Assembly (NCBI GenBank): GCA_050247435.1
Contig: JBFWUF010000002.1
Location: 146,351 to 210,350 of the forward strand
Source: JAJVID01 sp050247435
GTDB taxonomy: Bacteria > Acidobacteriota > Blastocatellia > RBC074
Length of the DNA stretch: 64,000 nt
Direction of reading: 5' to 3'
This document shows, piece after piece, positions 55,763 to 64,000 of the stretch; the stretch's first letter is position 1; each line of letters begins with the position of its first letter. Below the pieces are notes generated by a model that saw nothing but the letters and a program-made list of their open reading frames with translations, made no database searches and was not told the origin of the DNA. Both the position numbers and the translations under genes were made by a program.

Positions 55763-56668
55763 ATGGACGCGCGCAAACCACGCAATCGAATTCCCCTGAT
55801 CATCAACGGCGACGACTTCGGCTATTCAGAAGCGGTCAACCGCGCCATCATCCAGGGGCGCCGCGAAGGCGCGCTGACCAGTTGCAGCCTGATGGTCAAC
55901 GAACGCGCCGCCGATCACGCGGTTGAGCTGGCGCGGGCGAATCCGGACCTCGCGATCGGTCTGCACCTGGTACTGGTTCTTGGCCGAGCCGCGTTGCCGC
56001 ATTCCGAAATTCCCCATATCACCGATCCCGAAGGCAATTTCACAACCAGTTCTTTCCGCGCCGGGGTTCAATACTATTTCAGCCCGGCGGCGCGCCGGGA
56101 GCTTCGCCACGAGATGCGCGCGCAGTTCGAACGGTTCGCCGCGACGGGCCTTCCCTTCTCGCACGTGGACGGCCACACGCACTTGCACCAGCATCCGGTG
56201 ATCTTCGACGAGTTGATCAAATTGTGCGAAGAGTTCGACGTGAAGCGCGTCCGCGTGGTGAAAGGCGAGATGCGATTGAGCCTCAAGCTCGACCGGAAGA
56301 ACCTGCCGATCAAACTCGTCTGGGGAACAATCTTCAACCTGCTGGGGCTCCGGCGCCAGCGCAGGCTGCGAGGGCGCGGGTTCGTCCAGCCGCAAAAAGT
56401 TTACGGCCTGCTGCAATCGGGCGACATGAACGAGGAGTATCTGATCGGACTGATCGAACGAATGGAAAAGACAAGCAGCGAGATTTACGCGCACCCGCTC
56501 GCATTTGACGCTGACGAAACGGCCAAGCGCGAGAATCCTGGCGGCGAGCGCGAATTGAAGGCGCTGCTCAGCCCGCGCGTCCGCGCGGCGATTGAAAAAG
56601 CTGGATTCAGACTGGCGACATACGAAACTCTACCGATTGCGGATTGCGGATTGCGGATTGCGGATTGA
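55763..56668 (+). CDS. hpnK: HpnK-like ChbG/YdjC family deacetylase
   Basis: About 301 residues, starting at ATG 55763 (MDARKPRN). The YdjC/ChbG family polysaccharide deacetylase core is visible: LIINGDDFGYSEAVN (catalytic Asp pair), IGLHLVLVLG and VDGHTHLHQHP (metal-binding His). In hopanoid pathways HpnK deacetylates the N-acetylglucosaminyl bacteriohopanetetrol made by HpnI. The last ten residues (IADCGLRIAD) are encoded by the GATTGCG heptamer array and are probably not functional. Its downstream neighbours are SMR-like and a glycosyltransferase of HpnI type, which supports the hopanoid assignment; HpnJ was not seen. Confidence 0.75.
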   Translation: MDARKPRNRIPLIINGDDFGYSEAVNRAIIQGRREGALTSCSLMVNERAADHAVELARANPDLAIGLHLVLVLGRAALPHSEIPHITDPEGNFTTSSFRAGVQYYFSPAARRELRHEMRAQFERFAATGLPFSHVDGHTHLHQHPVIFDELIKLCEEFDVKRVRVVKGEMRLSLKLDRKNLPIKLVWGTIFNLLGLRRQRRLRGRGFVQPQKVYGLLQSGDMNEEYLIGLIERMEKTSSEIYAHPLAFDADETAKRENPGGERELKALLSPRVRAAIEKAGFRLATYETLPIADCGLRIAD

Positions 56669-56770
56669 AAGCAGGCGCCCTGGTCAGGACCGCCCGTCGT
56701 CAATTCGTCAATTCGTCAATTCATCAATCCGCAATCCGCAATCCGCAATCCGCAATCCGCAATCCGCAAT
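56635..56770. repeat. Inverted heptamer array (GATTGCG / AATCCGC)
   Basis: The left arm, 56635-56667, has almost five GATTGCG units. The right arm, 56726-56770, has six AATCCGC units plus AAT and abuts the ATG at 56771. The left arm includes the last codons and the TGA of the deacetylase gene. The central stretch repeats a CAATTCGT octamer. The element therefore spans exactly from one gene's end to the next gene's start. Confidence 0.9.
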
Positions 56771-57181
56771 ATGAAGACTTTGATCGTGTTGTTCATCGCA
56801 ATCTGCGCGCAGACGCTGGGCGACGTTTGTTTGACCAAAGGGATGAAAACCATCGGTGAGGTCAACACGCTCGACCCGGCGGAACTCTTCAACATCGGCG
56901 TGCAGATCTTCACCAATCCGCTGGTGTGGACGGGCATCGCCATCCTCGCCTTGTTTTTCGGACTCTATCTGGTTGCGCTGTCGTGGGCCGATTTGAGTTT
57001 CGTGCTGCCGGTGACGGCGTTCGGTTACGCGTTGAACGCGTTGATGTCGTGGCGGCTGCTTGGAGAACACGTTTCGCTTGTGCGGTGGGTTGGCACGATG
57101 ATCATTTGTGTTGGCGTGGCCGTGGTTTCACGAACCGAGCAGCGAACGACTAAACCAGCGGCGGGAGATGACGCGGCATGA
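56771..57181 (+). CDS. SMR/EamA-like four-helix membrane protein
   Basis: A 136-residue protein with four membrane helices (residues about 3-20, 45-65, 72-90, 98-118). Its pattern resembles the SMR/ArnE-ArnF half-transporters: SWADLSFVLPVTAFGYALNA and a Glu in the GEHVS loop. It is a paralogue of the first 120 residues of the next gene's product. SMR-type pairs such as ArnE/ArnF flip lipid-linked sugars, so this may be a heterodimer half. The ATGA overlap at its end couples it to the next gene. It has no visible ribosome site because a repeat array abuts its ATG. Confidence 0.75.
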   Translation: MKTLIVLFIAICAQTLGDVCLTKGMKTIGEVNTLDPAELFNIGVQIFTNPLVWTGIAILALFFGLYLVALSWADLSFVLPVTAFGYALNALMSWRLLGEHVSLVRWVGTMIICVGVAVVSRTEQRTTKPAAGDDAA

Positions 57182-58827
57182 AGACGTTTCTGCTCCTGTC
57201 CAGTCTGATCGCGGGCAGTTCGCTGGGCGAGATACTATCGGCCAAAGGCATGCAGCAGGTCGGTGATGTTTCGTTTCGCCCGAAAGCTCTGATAGGCGCG
57301 GTCGGGCGGATGTTCCACAATCCTTATCTGTTCGGCGGCGTCGCGTGCCTGGCCCTCTCGTTCTTCTCCTTCATCAGCCTGCTCAGTTACGCCGACCTCA
57401 GCTTCGTCGTCCCGCTGACCGCCGTCGGTTACATCACGAACACCGTGGGCGCGCGGTTTTTTCTGAAAGAGCGAATATCGAAAGCGAGGTGGGTGGGGAC
57501 GCTACTCGTGGCGTTCGGAGTCGCGATCATATCGCTCGACAGCAAGATCGAAGCCATCTTCAGGGCGAATTCGACCGAGTGGCTGAATCAACTTTACTTG
57601 CTGCTCGCGCCTTCCGAGCTTATCAGTCAGATGGGATTCCCTGCCGCGTTTTGGGCTTTATTCGCGCTGCGCTCCGTGCTGCTCTTCTGCGTGGCCGCCT
57701 CGACGATCTATTACCTGATCGCGTTCGTGGCCGGGCTGCTGTGGTTCGCCGACCGGCGCAAACAGCGCGCCCTCGGCCTCGACTACACGCCGTCCGCCAC
57801 CATCCTCAAACCTGTTCGAGGCGCCGACGTCGAAGCTTATGAAAACTTCGCCAGCTTCTGCCATCAGGATTACCCCGAATACCAGATCATCTTCGGCGTC
57901 CGCGATGAGTATGATCCTGCCGTGCCGGTCATCCGAAAACTGATCGCCGATTTCCCCGAACGCGACATCGAGCTTGTAATCTCGGCGAATGAGATCGGCT
58001 ACAACGCCAAGGTCTCCAACCTGCAAAATATGTACGCGAAAGCAAAACACGACATTCTGCTGATCGTGGACAGCGACATTCGCGTCGAGCCTGATTACCT
58101 GCGCCGCGCCATCGCGCCGATGCGCCAGCAGAAGGCCGGGATGGTGACGTGTCTGTATCGCGGGACGAACGCGACGACGTTCGCCGGGCTGCTCGAAAAC
58201 ATCGGCATCACGTCAACCTTCGGCCCCGAAGTCTGCTCATCGCGCACGCTCGAAGGAATCAAATTCGCGCTCGGCTCAACCATCGTGGTGCGGCGCGACC
58301 TGCTCGAACGCATCGGCGGCTTCCCCGCCCTGGCTGATTATTTGGCCGATGATTTTTTGCTCGGCAATTACGCCGCTAAGGAAGGCTACGAAGTCATCCT
58401 GTCCGATTGCGTGGTCGAACACATATCCGGCCCTGATACGTTCGCGGCGATGTTAAAACATCAATTGCGGTGGGGACGTTCGACGCACATCTCGCGGCCT
58501 TGGGGCTATCGTGGGTTGATTCTGACTTACGGCACGGCGACGGCGCTCGCGGCTTTGTTCGCCTGGAACTTTTCGGCCTTCGCGTGGCAACTGCTCGCCA
58601 CGACAATGCTGATTCGGTTTCTGCCCGTGTTCGCCATTGGCGTCTGGGGGTTAAAAGATTTCACGCTGGCGCGATATTTCTGGCTTGTGCCGCTGCGCGA
58701 CCTGATCACGTTCGGCATCTGGGTAGCGAGCTTTTTCGGTGATGAGATCGAGTGGCGCGGCGCGAAGTTTCGCGTATTGCCCGGCGGAAAGCTTGCGCCA
58801 TCAAATAAGCATAATGGCAAAGCCTGA
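57178..58827 (+). CDS. SMR-like domain fused to an HpnI-like GT2 glycosyltransferase
   Basis: The 549-residue protein begins with an SMR-like four-helix part (residues 1-125, SYADLSFVVPLTAVGYITNT). A TM-anchored family 2 glycosyltransferase follows: LKPVRGADVEAYENFASFCHQDYPEYQIIFGV, LIVDSDIRVEPDYL with the D-x-D, FLADDFLLG-like (YLADDFLLGN) and HQLRWGRS in place of QxxRW, then C-terminal helices. This is the layout of ceramide-glucosyltransferase-like HpnI, which adds GlcNAc to bacteriohopanetetrol. The fused SMR half is unusual for HpnI and would pair with the SMR protein just upstream. The predicted role is making and moving a glycolipid. Confidence 0.8.
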   Translation: MKTFLLLSSLIAGSSLGEILSAKGMQQVGDVSFRPKALIGAVGRMFHNPYLFGGVACLALSFFSFISLLSYADLSFVVPLTAVGYITNTVGARFFLKERISKARWVGTLLVAFGVAIISLDSKIEAIFRANSTEWLNQLYLLLAPSELISQMGFPAAFWALFALRSVLLFCVAASTIYYLIAFVAGLLWFADRRKQRALGLDYTPSATILKPVRGADVEAYENFASFCHQDYPEYQIIFGVRDEYDPAVPVIRKLIADFPERDIELVISANEIGYNAKVSNLQNMYAKAKHDILLIVDSDIRVEPDYLRRAIAPMRQQKAGMVTCLYRGTNATTFAGLLENIGITSTFGPEVCSSRTLEGIKFALGSTIVVRRDLLERIGGFPALADYLADDFLLGNYAAKEGYEVILSDCVVEHISGPDTFAAMLKHQLRWGRSTHISRPWGYRGLILTYGTATALAALFAWNFSAFAWQLLATTMLIRFLPVFAIGVWGLKDFTLARYFWLVPLRDLITFGIWVASFFGDEIEWRGAKFRVLPGGKLAPSNKHNGKA

Positions 58828-58934
58828 AGCGCCTCGATCAAATGATGTAGAATAACTTTTCAACAACTGATATTTCCTGCGCGGCAAAATGAGATTCAAC
58901 AAAGCGCCGCAAAACTGGGAGAAAAACACCTAAG

Positions 58935-59828
58935 ATGAAAACAAAGTTTCTGCTTTACTCCTCATTGATTTTTTGTCTGATCGTCGCCGCCTGCAATTCC
59001 AAGCCCAACGGCCCTAAAGGCCCTGAAGCCTCGAACGCGGCTCAACGTTACGAAGTTAAAGGCAAAGTCGTTTCCGCCGATCAGGCCAACCACAAAGTGA
59101 CCATCGCGCACGAAGAGATTCCAGGTTACATGGAAGCGATGACCATGCCGTTCACGCTGCTCGACGATTGGGTATATCCGGAACTGAAACCCGGCGCGCA
59201 GATTCAGGCCACTCTGGTCGTTGATCAGGGCCGATCCTGGCTGGAAAGTCCTGTCGTCTCCAACGTCGCCGACCCAAACCTCGTCGGCAAGACCGAAGAG
59301 AGCGGCGTCGAGCCTGCCGCGGGAACCGAGACGCCCGATTTCACGCTGGTCAATCAGGACGGCAAGAAGATCAACTTCAAACAGTATCGCGGGAAGGCTC
59401 TGATCCTGACCTTCATCTACACCCGCTGCCCGCTGCCCGATTATTGCCCGCTGATGACTCAGAACTTCGTGACGCTCGGACGCGAGTTGCAGAACAACTC
59501 CGCGCTGCGTGACAAGACTCATCTGATCAGCGTCACCGTTGATCCCGAATACGACAACCCGAAGGTGCTGCGCGAATACGGCCAGCGGTACCTCGGCTCG
59601 GATAAGAACGCGTTCAAGAATTGGGAGTTCGCCACGGGCAGCCCGGAGCAGGTCAAAGCAGTCGCGCAGTTTTTTGGGCTGAATTACTGGCCGGAGAAGG
59701 ATCAAATCATCCACGGATTGCGCACCGCGATCATCGGCGCCGACGGCAAAGTCGTCAAAGTTTATCGAGGAAACGATTGGAAGCCAGAAGATGTATTGCG
59801 CGATTTGGAGAAACTGAAGTTGGGCTAA
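58935..59828 (+). CDS. CusF-like/SCO1-like copper lipoprotein
   Basis: A 297-residue lipoprotein (signal LIFCLIVAACNS, with the lipobox Cys about residue 20). Residues 40-110 resemble CusF-type Cu(I)-binding domains (GYMEAMTMPFTLLD). The C-terminal half is a SCO1/SenC thioredoxin fold (DFTLVNQDGKKINFKQYRGKALILTFIYTRC). The Cu-binding pair is C-P-L-P-D-Y-C-P, i.e. CX5C rather than the usual CX3C. The His of the second site is in IIHGLRT. It would deliver copper to cytochrome oxidase or sense redox. Spacing of the two Cys is the unusual feature. Confidence 0.88.
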   Translation: MKTKFLLYSSLIFCLIVAACNSKPNGPKGPEASNAAQRYEVKGKVVSADQANHKVTIAHEEIPGYMEAMTMPFTLLDDWVYPELKPGAQIQATLVVDQGRSWLESPVVSNVADPNLVGKTEESGVEPAAGTETPDFTLVNQDGKKINFKQYRGKALILTFIYTRCPLPDYCPLMTQNFVTLGRELQNNSALRDKTHLISVTVDPEYDNPKVLREYGQRYLGSDKNAFKNWEFATGSPEQVKAVAQFFGLNYWPEKDQIIHGLRTAIIGADGKVVKVYRGNDWKPEDVLRDLEKLKLG

Positions 59829-59852
59829 TCACGATTTCCAAAAGGAAAAATC

Positions 59853-59959
59853 AGCCACGAATTTGCACGAATGAACTCGAATGAAAGCTTTTATCGTGTT
59901 ATGCCGGTTAACGCGCACTGTTAGCCGGATTGGTGTTCATTCGTGTGAATTCGTGGCTC
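59853..59959. repeat. Intergenic inverted repeat (AGCCACGAATT family)
   Basis: AGCCACGAATTTGCACGAATGAAC (59853-59876) is matched at 22 of 24 positions by the reverse complement of 59935-59958. It lies between convergent genes (SCO1-like and proline dehydrogenase) and could form a bidirectional terminator-like stem. Confidence 0.75.
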
Positions 59960-59981
59960 GTTTTGCTTGAGACTTGCAGCC

Positions 59982-60896
<915 letters not shown>

Positions 60897-61067
60897 GCCT
60901 CGTTCCGTCCTTAAATGAATTATCAATTCATTCCGGGTTTTAACTTCGGATTGAGCTTTATCGCATGTACTCCGGTCTCTTTCAACCGGCGCTCACCCTG
61001 GCCAACTGACAAACCCCGAAATCCGGTGCTATCATCTCCGCCGTAACATTCCAGCGCGGGATACGAC

Positions 61068-61904
61068 ATGACTATACTTCTGATGATTGCGCTGACTCTT
61101 TATCTGGTTGGCGCGTTCTATTCGATATACGTATTCGCCACGAAATCCAAGCGGCCCGACCGCGATTTGACGATCATTGTCGGACTCGGATTCGTGGCGC
61201 ACACCGCCGCAATCGCGGTGGCTTGGCGGGAAGCCGGTTATTTCCCGGTGGTCAACCCGAAAGAGGTCAGTTCGTTCATCGGGTGGGCGATTGCCGGCTA
61301 TTACCTGGCGATGAGCCGCCGTTATCACGCGCGCGCGTTGCCTGCGTTCCTGCTTCCGCTGATCTACCTGTTCATCCTCGTTTCGCTGTTGATGCCGAAA
61401 CCAGCGGAGGCTATGCCGCTGCGCCTTCAGACTGAAATTTCGACGAACGCGCTGATACAGATTATTTTTCCAATTCACGTCACGCTGGTCATCTTCTCTT
61501 ATGCGGCATTCGCCGTCACGTTTGTTTGCGGCGTGATGTATTTGATTCAGGAGCATGAACTGAAAGCCAAGCGTTTCGGCGCGGCCTTCGACCGTTTGCC
61601 CGCGCTGAACACCTGCGACGAGATCGGCAATCGCGGAGTGACGATAGGATTCGTGCTGCTGACGTTGGGCGTAGTCACAGGCATTTTCTGGAACAACCAG
61701 CGCGACGGGCGCTTCTGGCATAACGACCCGAAAGAGGTGATGGCGCTGGTCACGTGGATTGTTTACCTTTTCCTGATCCATTACCGGTTGACAGCCGGTT
61801 GGCGAGGCCGCCGCGTGGCGTGGATGTCGGTCGCTGGCTTCGTGATAGTAATTTTGACCTGGCTCGGCGCGCGCGCGCTGGGCGGCTACCACGTCTTTGG
61901 ATGA
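61068..61904 (+). CDS. CcsA/HemX-type cytochrome c assembly membrane protein
   Basis: A 278-residue protein with about eight membrane helices of the CcsA/HemX family (cytochrome c biogenesis system II-like). Diagnostic parts are FIGWAIAGYYLAMSRRYHARAL, FPIHVTLVIFSYAAFAVTFVCGVMYLIQE and, in place of the WWD motif, the GIFWNNQRDGRFWHNDPKEVMALVTWIVYLF region. It sits immediately before hemA, an arrangement also seen with hemX-hemA in Gram-positives, so it may influence HemA levels or heme delivery. The first codons overlap no other gene. Confidence 0.85.
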   Translation: MTILLMIALTLYLVGAFYSIYVFATKSKRPDRDLTIIVGLGFVAHTAAIAVAWREAGYFPVVNPKEVSSFIGWAIAGYYLAMSRRYHARALPAFLLPLIYLFILVSLLMPKPAEAMPLRLQTEISTNALIQIIFPIHVTLVIFSYAAFAVTFVCGVMYLIQEHELKAKRFGAAFDRLPALNTCDEIGNRGVTIGFVLLTLGVVTGIFWNNQRDGRFWHNDPKEVMALVTWIVYLFLIHYRLTAGWRGRRVAWMSVAGFVIVILTWLGARALGGYHVFG

Positions 61905-62005
61905 TTGAGAATTGAGGATTGAGGATTGAGGATTGAAAGACAGCCAAGAATCTCTTCAATCCGCAATCCGCAACCCGCAATCCGCAATCCGCAATCCGCA
62001 ATCGT
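61903..62005. repeat. Inverted heptamer array (GATTGAG / AATCCGC)
   Basis: The left arm, 61903-61937, has five units (GATTGAG, AATTGAG, GATTGAG, GATTGAG, GATTGAA). The right arm, 61958-61999, has six AATCCGC-type units (one is AACCCGC), then AATCGT directly before ATG 62006. The left arm overlaps the TGA of the CcsA/HemX gene. The arrangement is the same as at 56635-56770. Confidence 0.9.
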
Positions 62006-63283
62006 ATGAGCATCGTTTTAGTCGGAACCAGTCACAAGACGGCGCCAGTGGAAGTGCGCGAGCGTTTGGCGTTCGCTGAATCACGCATGGCGGACGCTCT
62101 GCGGGAACTGGTCGACCGGGAAATCATCAGCGAGGGATTGATCGTTTCGACCTGCAACCGCGTTGAGCTGATCGCCGCGACACCGAACGGCCTCCGGCAA
62201 CCGGACCACGCCCTCTCACGACTTCACGACTTCCTGAGACGATTTCACGGTTGCGACCCCGCGACGCTCCAAAAACATTGCTACAACCTCGACGGTCAGG
62301 CCGCGATCAGGCACGTCTTCCGCGTCACGTCGTCGCTCGATTCGATGGTCGTGGGTGAGCCGCAAATCACCGGACAAGTCAAAGAAGCTTTTCAACGCGC
62401 GCAGGAAGCCGCCGCCGTCGGTCACAAGCTGACGCGCCTGATGAACCGAGCTTTCGCCGTAGCCAAACGCGTCCGCAACGAAACCGGCATCGGATCGAGC
62501 GCGGTCTCAATCAGTTTCGTCGCCGTCGAACTGGCGCGAAAAGTTTTCGAGGAATTGAAAGGAAGCACAGTGATGTTGCTCGGCGCGGGCGAGATGGCGG
62601 AACTTGCGGCCAGACATCTTTTGAATTACGGCGCCAATCGGTTGTTGATCGTCAACCGCACTTTCGAGAACGCGGCGGCGCTGGCCCGCGATATGAACGG
62701 CCAGCCCGTGCCCAACGACGAGTTCGAGAAGGCGCTGCCTGAGGCCGACATCCTGATTTGTTCGACTGGCGCGCCGAACTATCTGGTTCATGCCGACCAG
62801 GTCCGCCGCGCGCTCGAACGCCGCCGCAATCGCCCGGTGCTGCTTGTTGACATCTCCGTCCCGCGCAACATTGATCCGGCCATCGGGCGGCTCGACAACG
62901 CCTTCCTCTTCGACGTTGACGACCTGGAATCAATCGCCGAAGCCAACCGCTCGATGCGCGAGCGCGAGGCGATGCGCGCCGAAGAAATCATCGAAGCCGA
63001 AGCCGAACTCTTCGTCCGCGCGCTGGCCGAAGGCGACCTCAACGCCGCCATCGGGGCGTTCCACCAACACGTCAGCGAAATGGCTTTTCTGGAGCTTGAG
63101 CGCAGCCGCAAACGGCTCGGCGATCTGAACGAAGATCAGGAAGAAGCCCTGCGCGTGATGATCAACTCCATCGTCAACAAATTCACCCACCCGGTAATCA
63201 AACAACTGCGCGAATCGGAAGACGGCCATTCGCCTTACCTCTCGGCCTGGCGCGACCTTTATCACCGCGAGCCGCGCGAGTAA
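62006..63283 (+). CDS. hemA: Glutamyl-tRNA reductase
   Basis: The 425-residue HemA catalyses NADPH-dependent reduction of glutamyl-tRNA(Glu) to glutamate-1-semialdehyde, the first step of C5 heme synthesis. The start IVLVGTSHKTAPVEVRERLAF, the active-site Cys in IVSTCNRVEL, the VFRVTSSLDSMVVGEPQITGQVK segment and the NADP-binding LLGAGEMAELAARHL are all present. The C-terminal dimerisation domain is complete. It has no clear Shine-Dalgarno site because a heptamer array runs up to the ATG. It follows the CcsA/HemX gene. Confidence 0.97.
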   Translation: MSIVLVGTSHKTAPVEVRERLAFAESRMADALRELVDREIISEGLIVSTCNRVELIAATPNGLRQPDHALSRLHDFLRRFHGCDPATLQKHCYNLDGQAAIRHVFRVTSSLDSMVVGEPQITGQVKEAFQRAQEAAAVGHKLTRLMNRAFAVAKRVRNETGIGSSAVSISFVAVELARKVFEELKGSTVMLLGAGEMAELAARHLLNYGANRLLIVNRTFENAAALARDMNGQPVPNDEFEKALPEADILICSTGAPNYLVHADQVRRALERRRNRPVLLVDISVPRNIDPAIGRLDNAFLFDVDDLESIAEANRSMREREAMRAEEIIEAEAELFVRALAEGDLNAAIGAFHQHVSEMAFLELERSRKRLGDLNEDQEEALRVMINSIVNKFTHPVIKQLRESEDGHSPYLSAWRDLYHREPRE

Positions 63284-63410
63284 TCTGCGGTTTCGCAGTC
63301 TAACAGCAAACGATTGAAGCCAGATTGAATGCTGGGCAAAGGCGCGCTTCATCCGTATACTTCGATTCTTGGCATGAAAACCTGTTAGTTGGAATTGCGG
63401 AGATAAGGAT

Positions 63411-63710
63411 ATGAGTGTTCCACGGCGGGATGAAATTCTGGAGGTTTTGCGCCAGCACAAGGCCGAGTTCGCGGCTCGTTACGGCGTCACCGGCTTGGGA
63501 GTGTTCGGCTCAGTAGCGCGAGACGACGCGCGAGAGGAAAGCGATGTGGACGTGGTGATCACCATGCGTGAACCTCATCTTTTTTCCATGGTTCACATCA
63601 AAGACACGCTTGAAGAAGCCCTGCATCGCCCGGTGGATATTGTTCATTACCGGGAAAAAATGAATCAATTTCTCAAGCAAAGAATTGACCAGGAGGCTGT
63701 TTATGTTTGA
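63411..63710 (+). CDS. MNT-type nucleotidyltransferase antitoxin (MntA-like)
   Basis: A 99-residue minimal nucleotidyltransferase. The GS-x10-DxD motif is complete (GVFGSVARDDAREESDVDVV). Members of this family are antitoxins that AMPylate their HEPN partner. The stop overlaps the start of the HEPN-like gene (63703-63710). GGAGATAAGG precedes its ATG. It probably remains functional even if the partner is broken. Confidence 0.9.
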   Translation: MSVPRRDEILEVLRQHKAEFAARYGVTGLGVFGSVARDDAREESDVDVVITMREPHLFSMVHIKDTLEEALHRPVDIVHYREKMNQFLKQRIDQEAVYV

Positions 63711-63900
63711 CGCCGAACTGGTCAAGGAAATTCTTGGGCAAATACTTGTCGCCACCCGCAGGATTGCGCGCCGGTTCGGGACAATTCAGCAGCCCTCTGA
63801 CTTTCTGGCATCGGACGACGGGCTTGATAGGTTGGATGGCATCGGGATGATGCTCATCACAATTGGCGAGAGCCTAAGGCTTTGTTTGAAAATAAGTTGA
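63703..63900 (+). pseudogene. HEPN toxin partner, truncated
   Basis: The first 60 or so residues (MFDAELVKEILGQILVATRRIARRF, then FLASDDGLDRLDGIGMMLITIGESL) match the N-terminal half of HEPN (HepT-like) proteins of MNT-HEPN modules. Translation ends after 65 residues, whereas HEPN proteins normally have about 110, and the C-terminal R-x4-H RNase motif is missing. A transposase frame on the other strand begins just 13 bases beyond the stop, suggesting that an IS insertion truncated the gene. Confidence 0.75.
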
Positions 63901-63913
63901 CGATTTCCAGAAA

Positions 63914-64000
63914 TTAGCCATGCGGCGTGATCGTATAGTTAAACTTTGGTAAAACTCGATGCGGAACCAAATTGATCTGCGCTTTCTGTTTCGGCGTGAG
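63914..64000 (-). CDS. Transposase C-terminal fragment (ISAzo13-like), partial
   Basis: Minus strand, open from the right window edge to TAA (63916-63914). The 28 residues end ...INLVPHRVLPKFNYTITPHG. The ending N-Y-T-I-x-P-H after a P-x-x-N motif resembles the C-terminus of ISAzo13-family DDE transposases, where the usual form is (W/F)NYTIxP. Only the tail is in the window, so the family is tentative. It probably marks the boundary of an insertion that truncated the HEPN gene. Confidence 0.55.
   Translation of the reverse strand, partial: LTPKQKAQINLVPHRVLPKFNYTITPHG

Noticed and set aside
63900..63930. Apparent continuation of HEPN (FPEIS) after the stop
   Set aside because: The resemblance to the HEPN YPEI motif is short. 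The same bases are coding for the transposase-like end on the other strand, which explains them better.

Overview
The window is about 60% GC, gene-dense and bacterial. I infer an Acidobacteriota-like organism (Blastocatellia/Pyrinomonadales type). The reasons are a VWFA-related protein of the acidobacterial type, a large Oar-like TonB-dependent receptor, several Ser/Thr kinases with membrane or TPR tails, ECF sigma factors with acidobacterial-style partners, and a UGSC selenoprotein. No rRNA or tRNA gene was seen, so the taxonomy stays an inference.

Layout. 1-4.1 kb: end of an M20 amidohydrolase, an exported esterase and a penicillin-acylase-type Ntn hydrolase. 4.1-9.8 kb (minus): two tandem GT87-like polyprenol glycosyltransferases, a PIG-V-like mannosyltransferase and a MATE exporter. 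9.8-12.6 kb (minus): DinB protein, then a redoxin-fusion gene followed by a selenoprotein gene whose UGA codon sits in a UGSC motif with a SECIS-like hairpin. 12.7-19 kb (minus): a probable pseudokinase, acyl-CoA dehydrogenase, biotin-dependent carboxylase alpha subunit, small coiled-coil genes, a methyltransferase and an ECF sigma factor. 19.2-20.9 kb: a membrane-anchored cytochrome c/copper monooxygenase. 21-28.4 kb: two 937-residue paralogous receptor kinases, interleaved with a TumE-like toxin-antitoxin pair, an HNH nuclease pair and two relics of a kinase 3' end. 28.5-30.1 kb: the carboxylase beta subunit. 30-39.7 kb (plus): TonB-dependent receptor, an AbrB-AbrB-PIN toxin-antitoxin operon, oxidoreductase, tannase-family esterase, serine hydrolase and DUF2252 protein. 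39.9-42.8 kb (minus): a cluster of small exported paralogous proteins, some cysteine-rich. 43-48.1 kb (plus): acyl-CoA catabolism genes (enoyl-CoA hydratase, AhpD-like protein, acyl-CoA ligase, AtuA) interrupted by an AT-rich orphan. 48.2-55.1 kb (minus): VWA protein, beta-propeller protein, a striking five-unit repeat peptide, TPR kinase and its ECF sigma factor. 55.3-58.8 kb (plus): RidA, then a hopanoid-type HpnK deacetylase, an SMR-like protein and an SMR-GT2 (HpnI-like) fusion. 58.9-64 kb: SCO1-like copper chaperone, proline dehydrogenase, CcsA/HemX, HemA, and a MNT/HEPN pair apparently cut by a transposase at the right edge.

Functional threads. Acyl-CoA dehydrogenase, both carboxylase subunits, enoyl-CoA hydratase, acyl-CoA ligase and AtuA together suggest leucine or acyclic isoprenoid catabolism. 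Most intergenic gaps hold long inverted repeats of several unrelated sequence families. Three of these are inverted heptamer arrays that fill stop-to-start intervals between same-strand genes. The most notable items are the UGSC selenoprotein operon, the NHNQT repeat peptide, the heptamer arrays, the exported-peptide cluster and the kinase-tail relics beside small gene cassettes.
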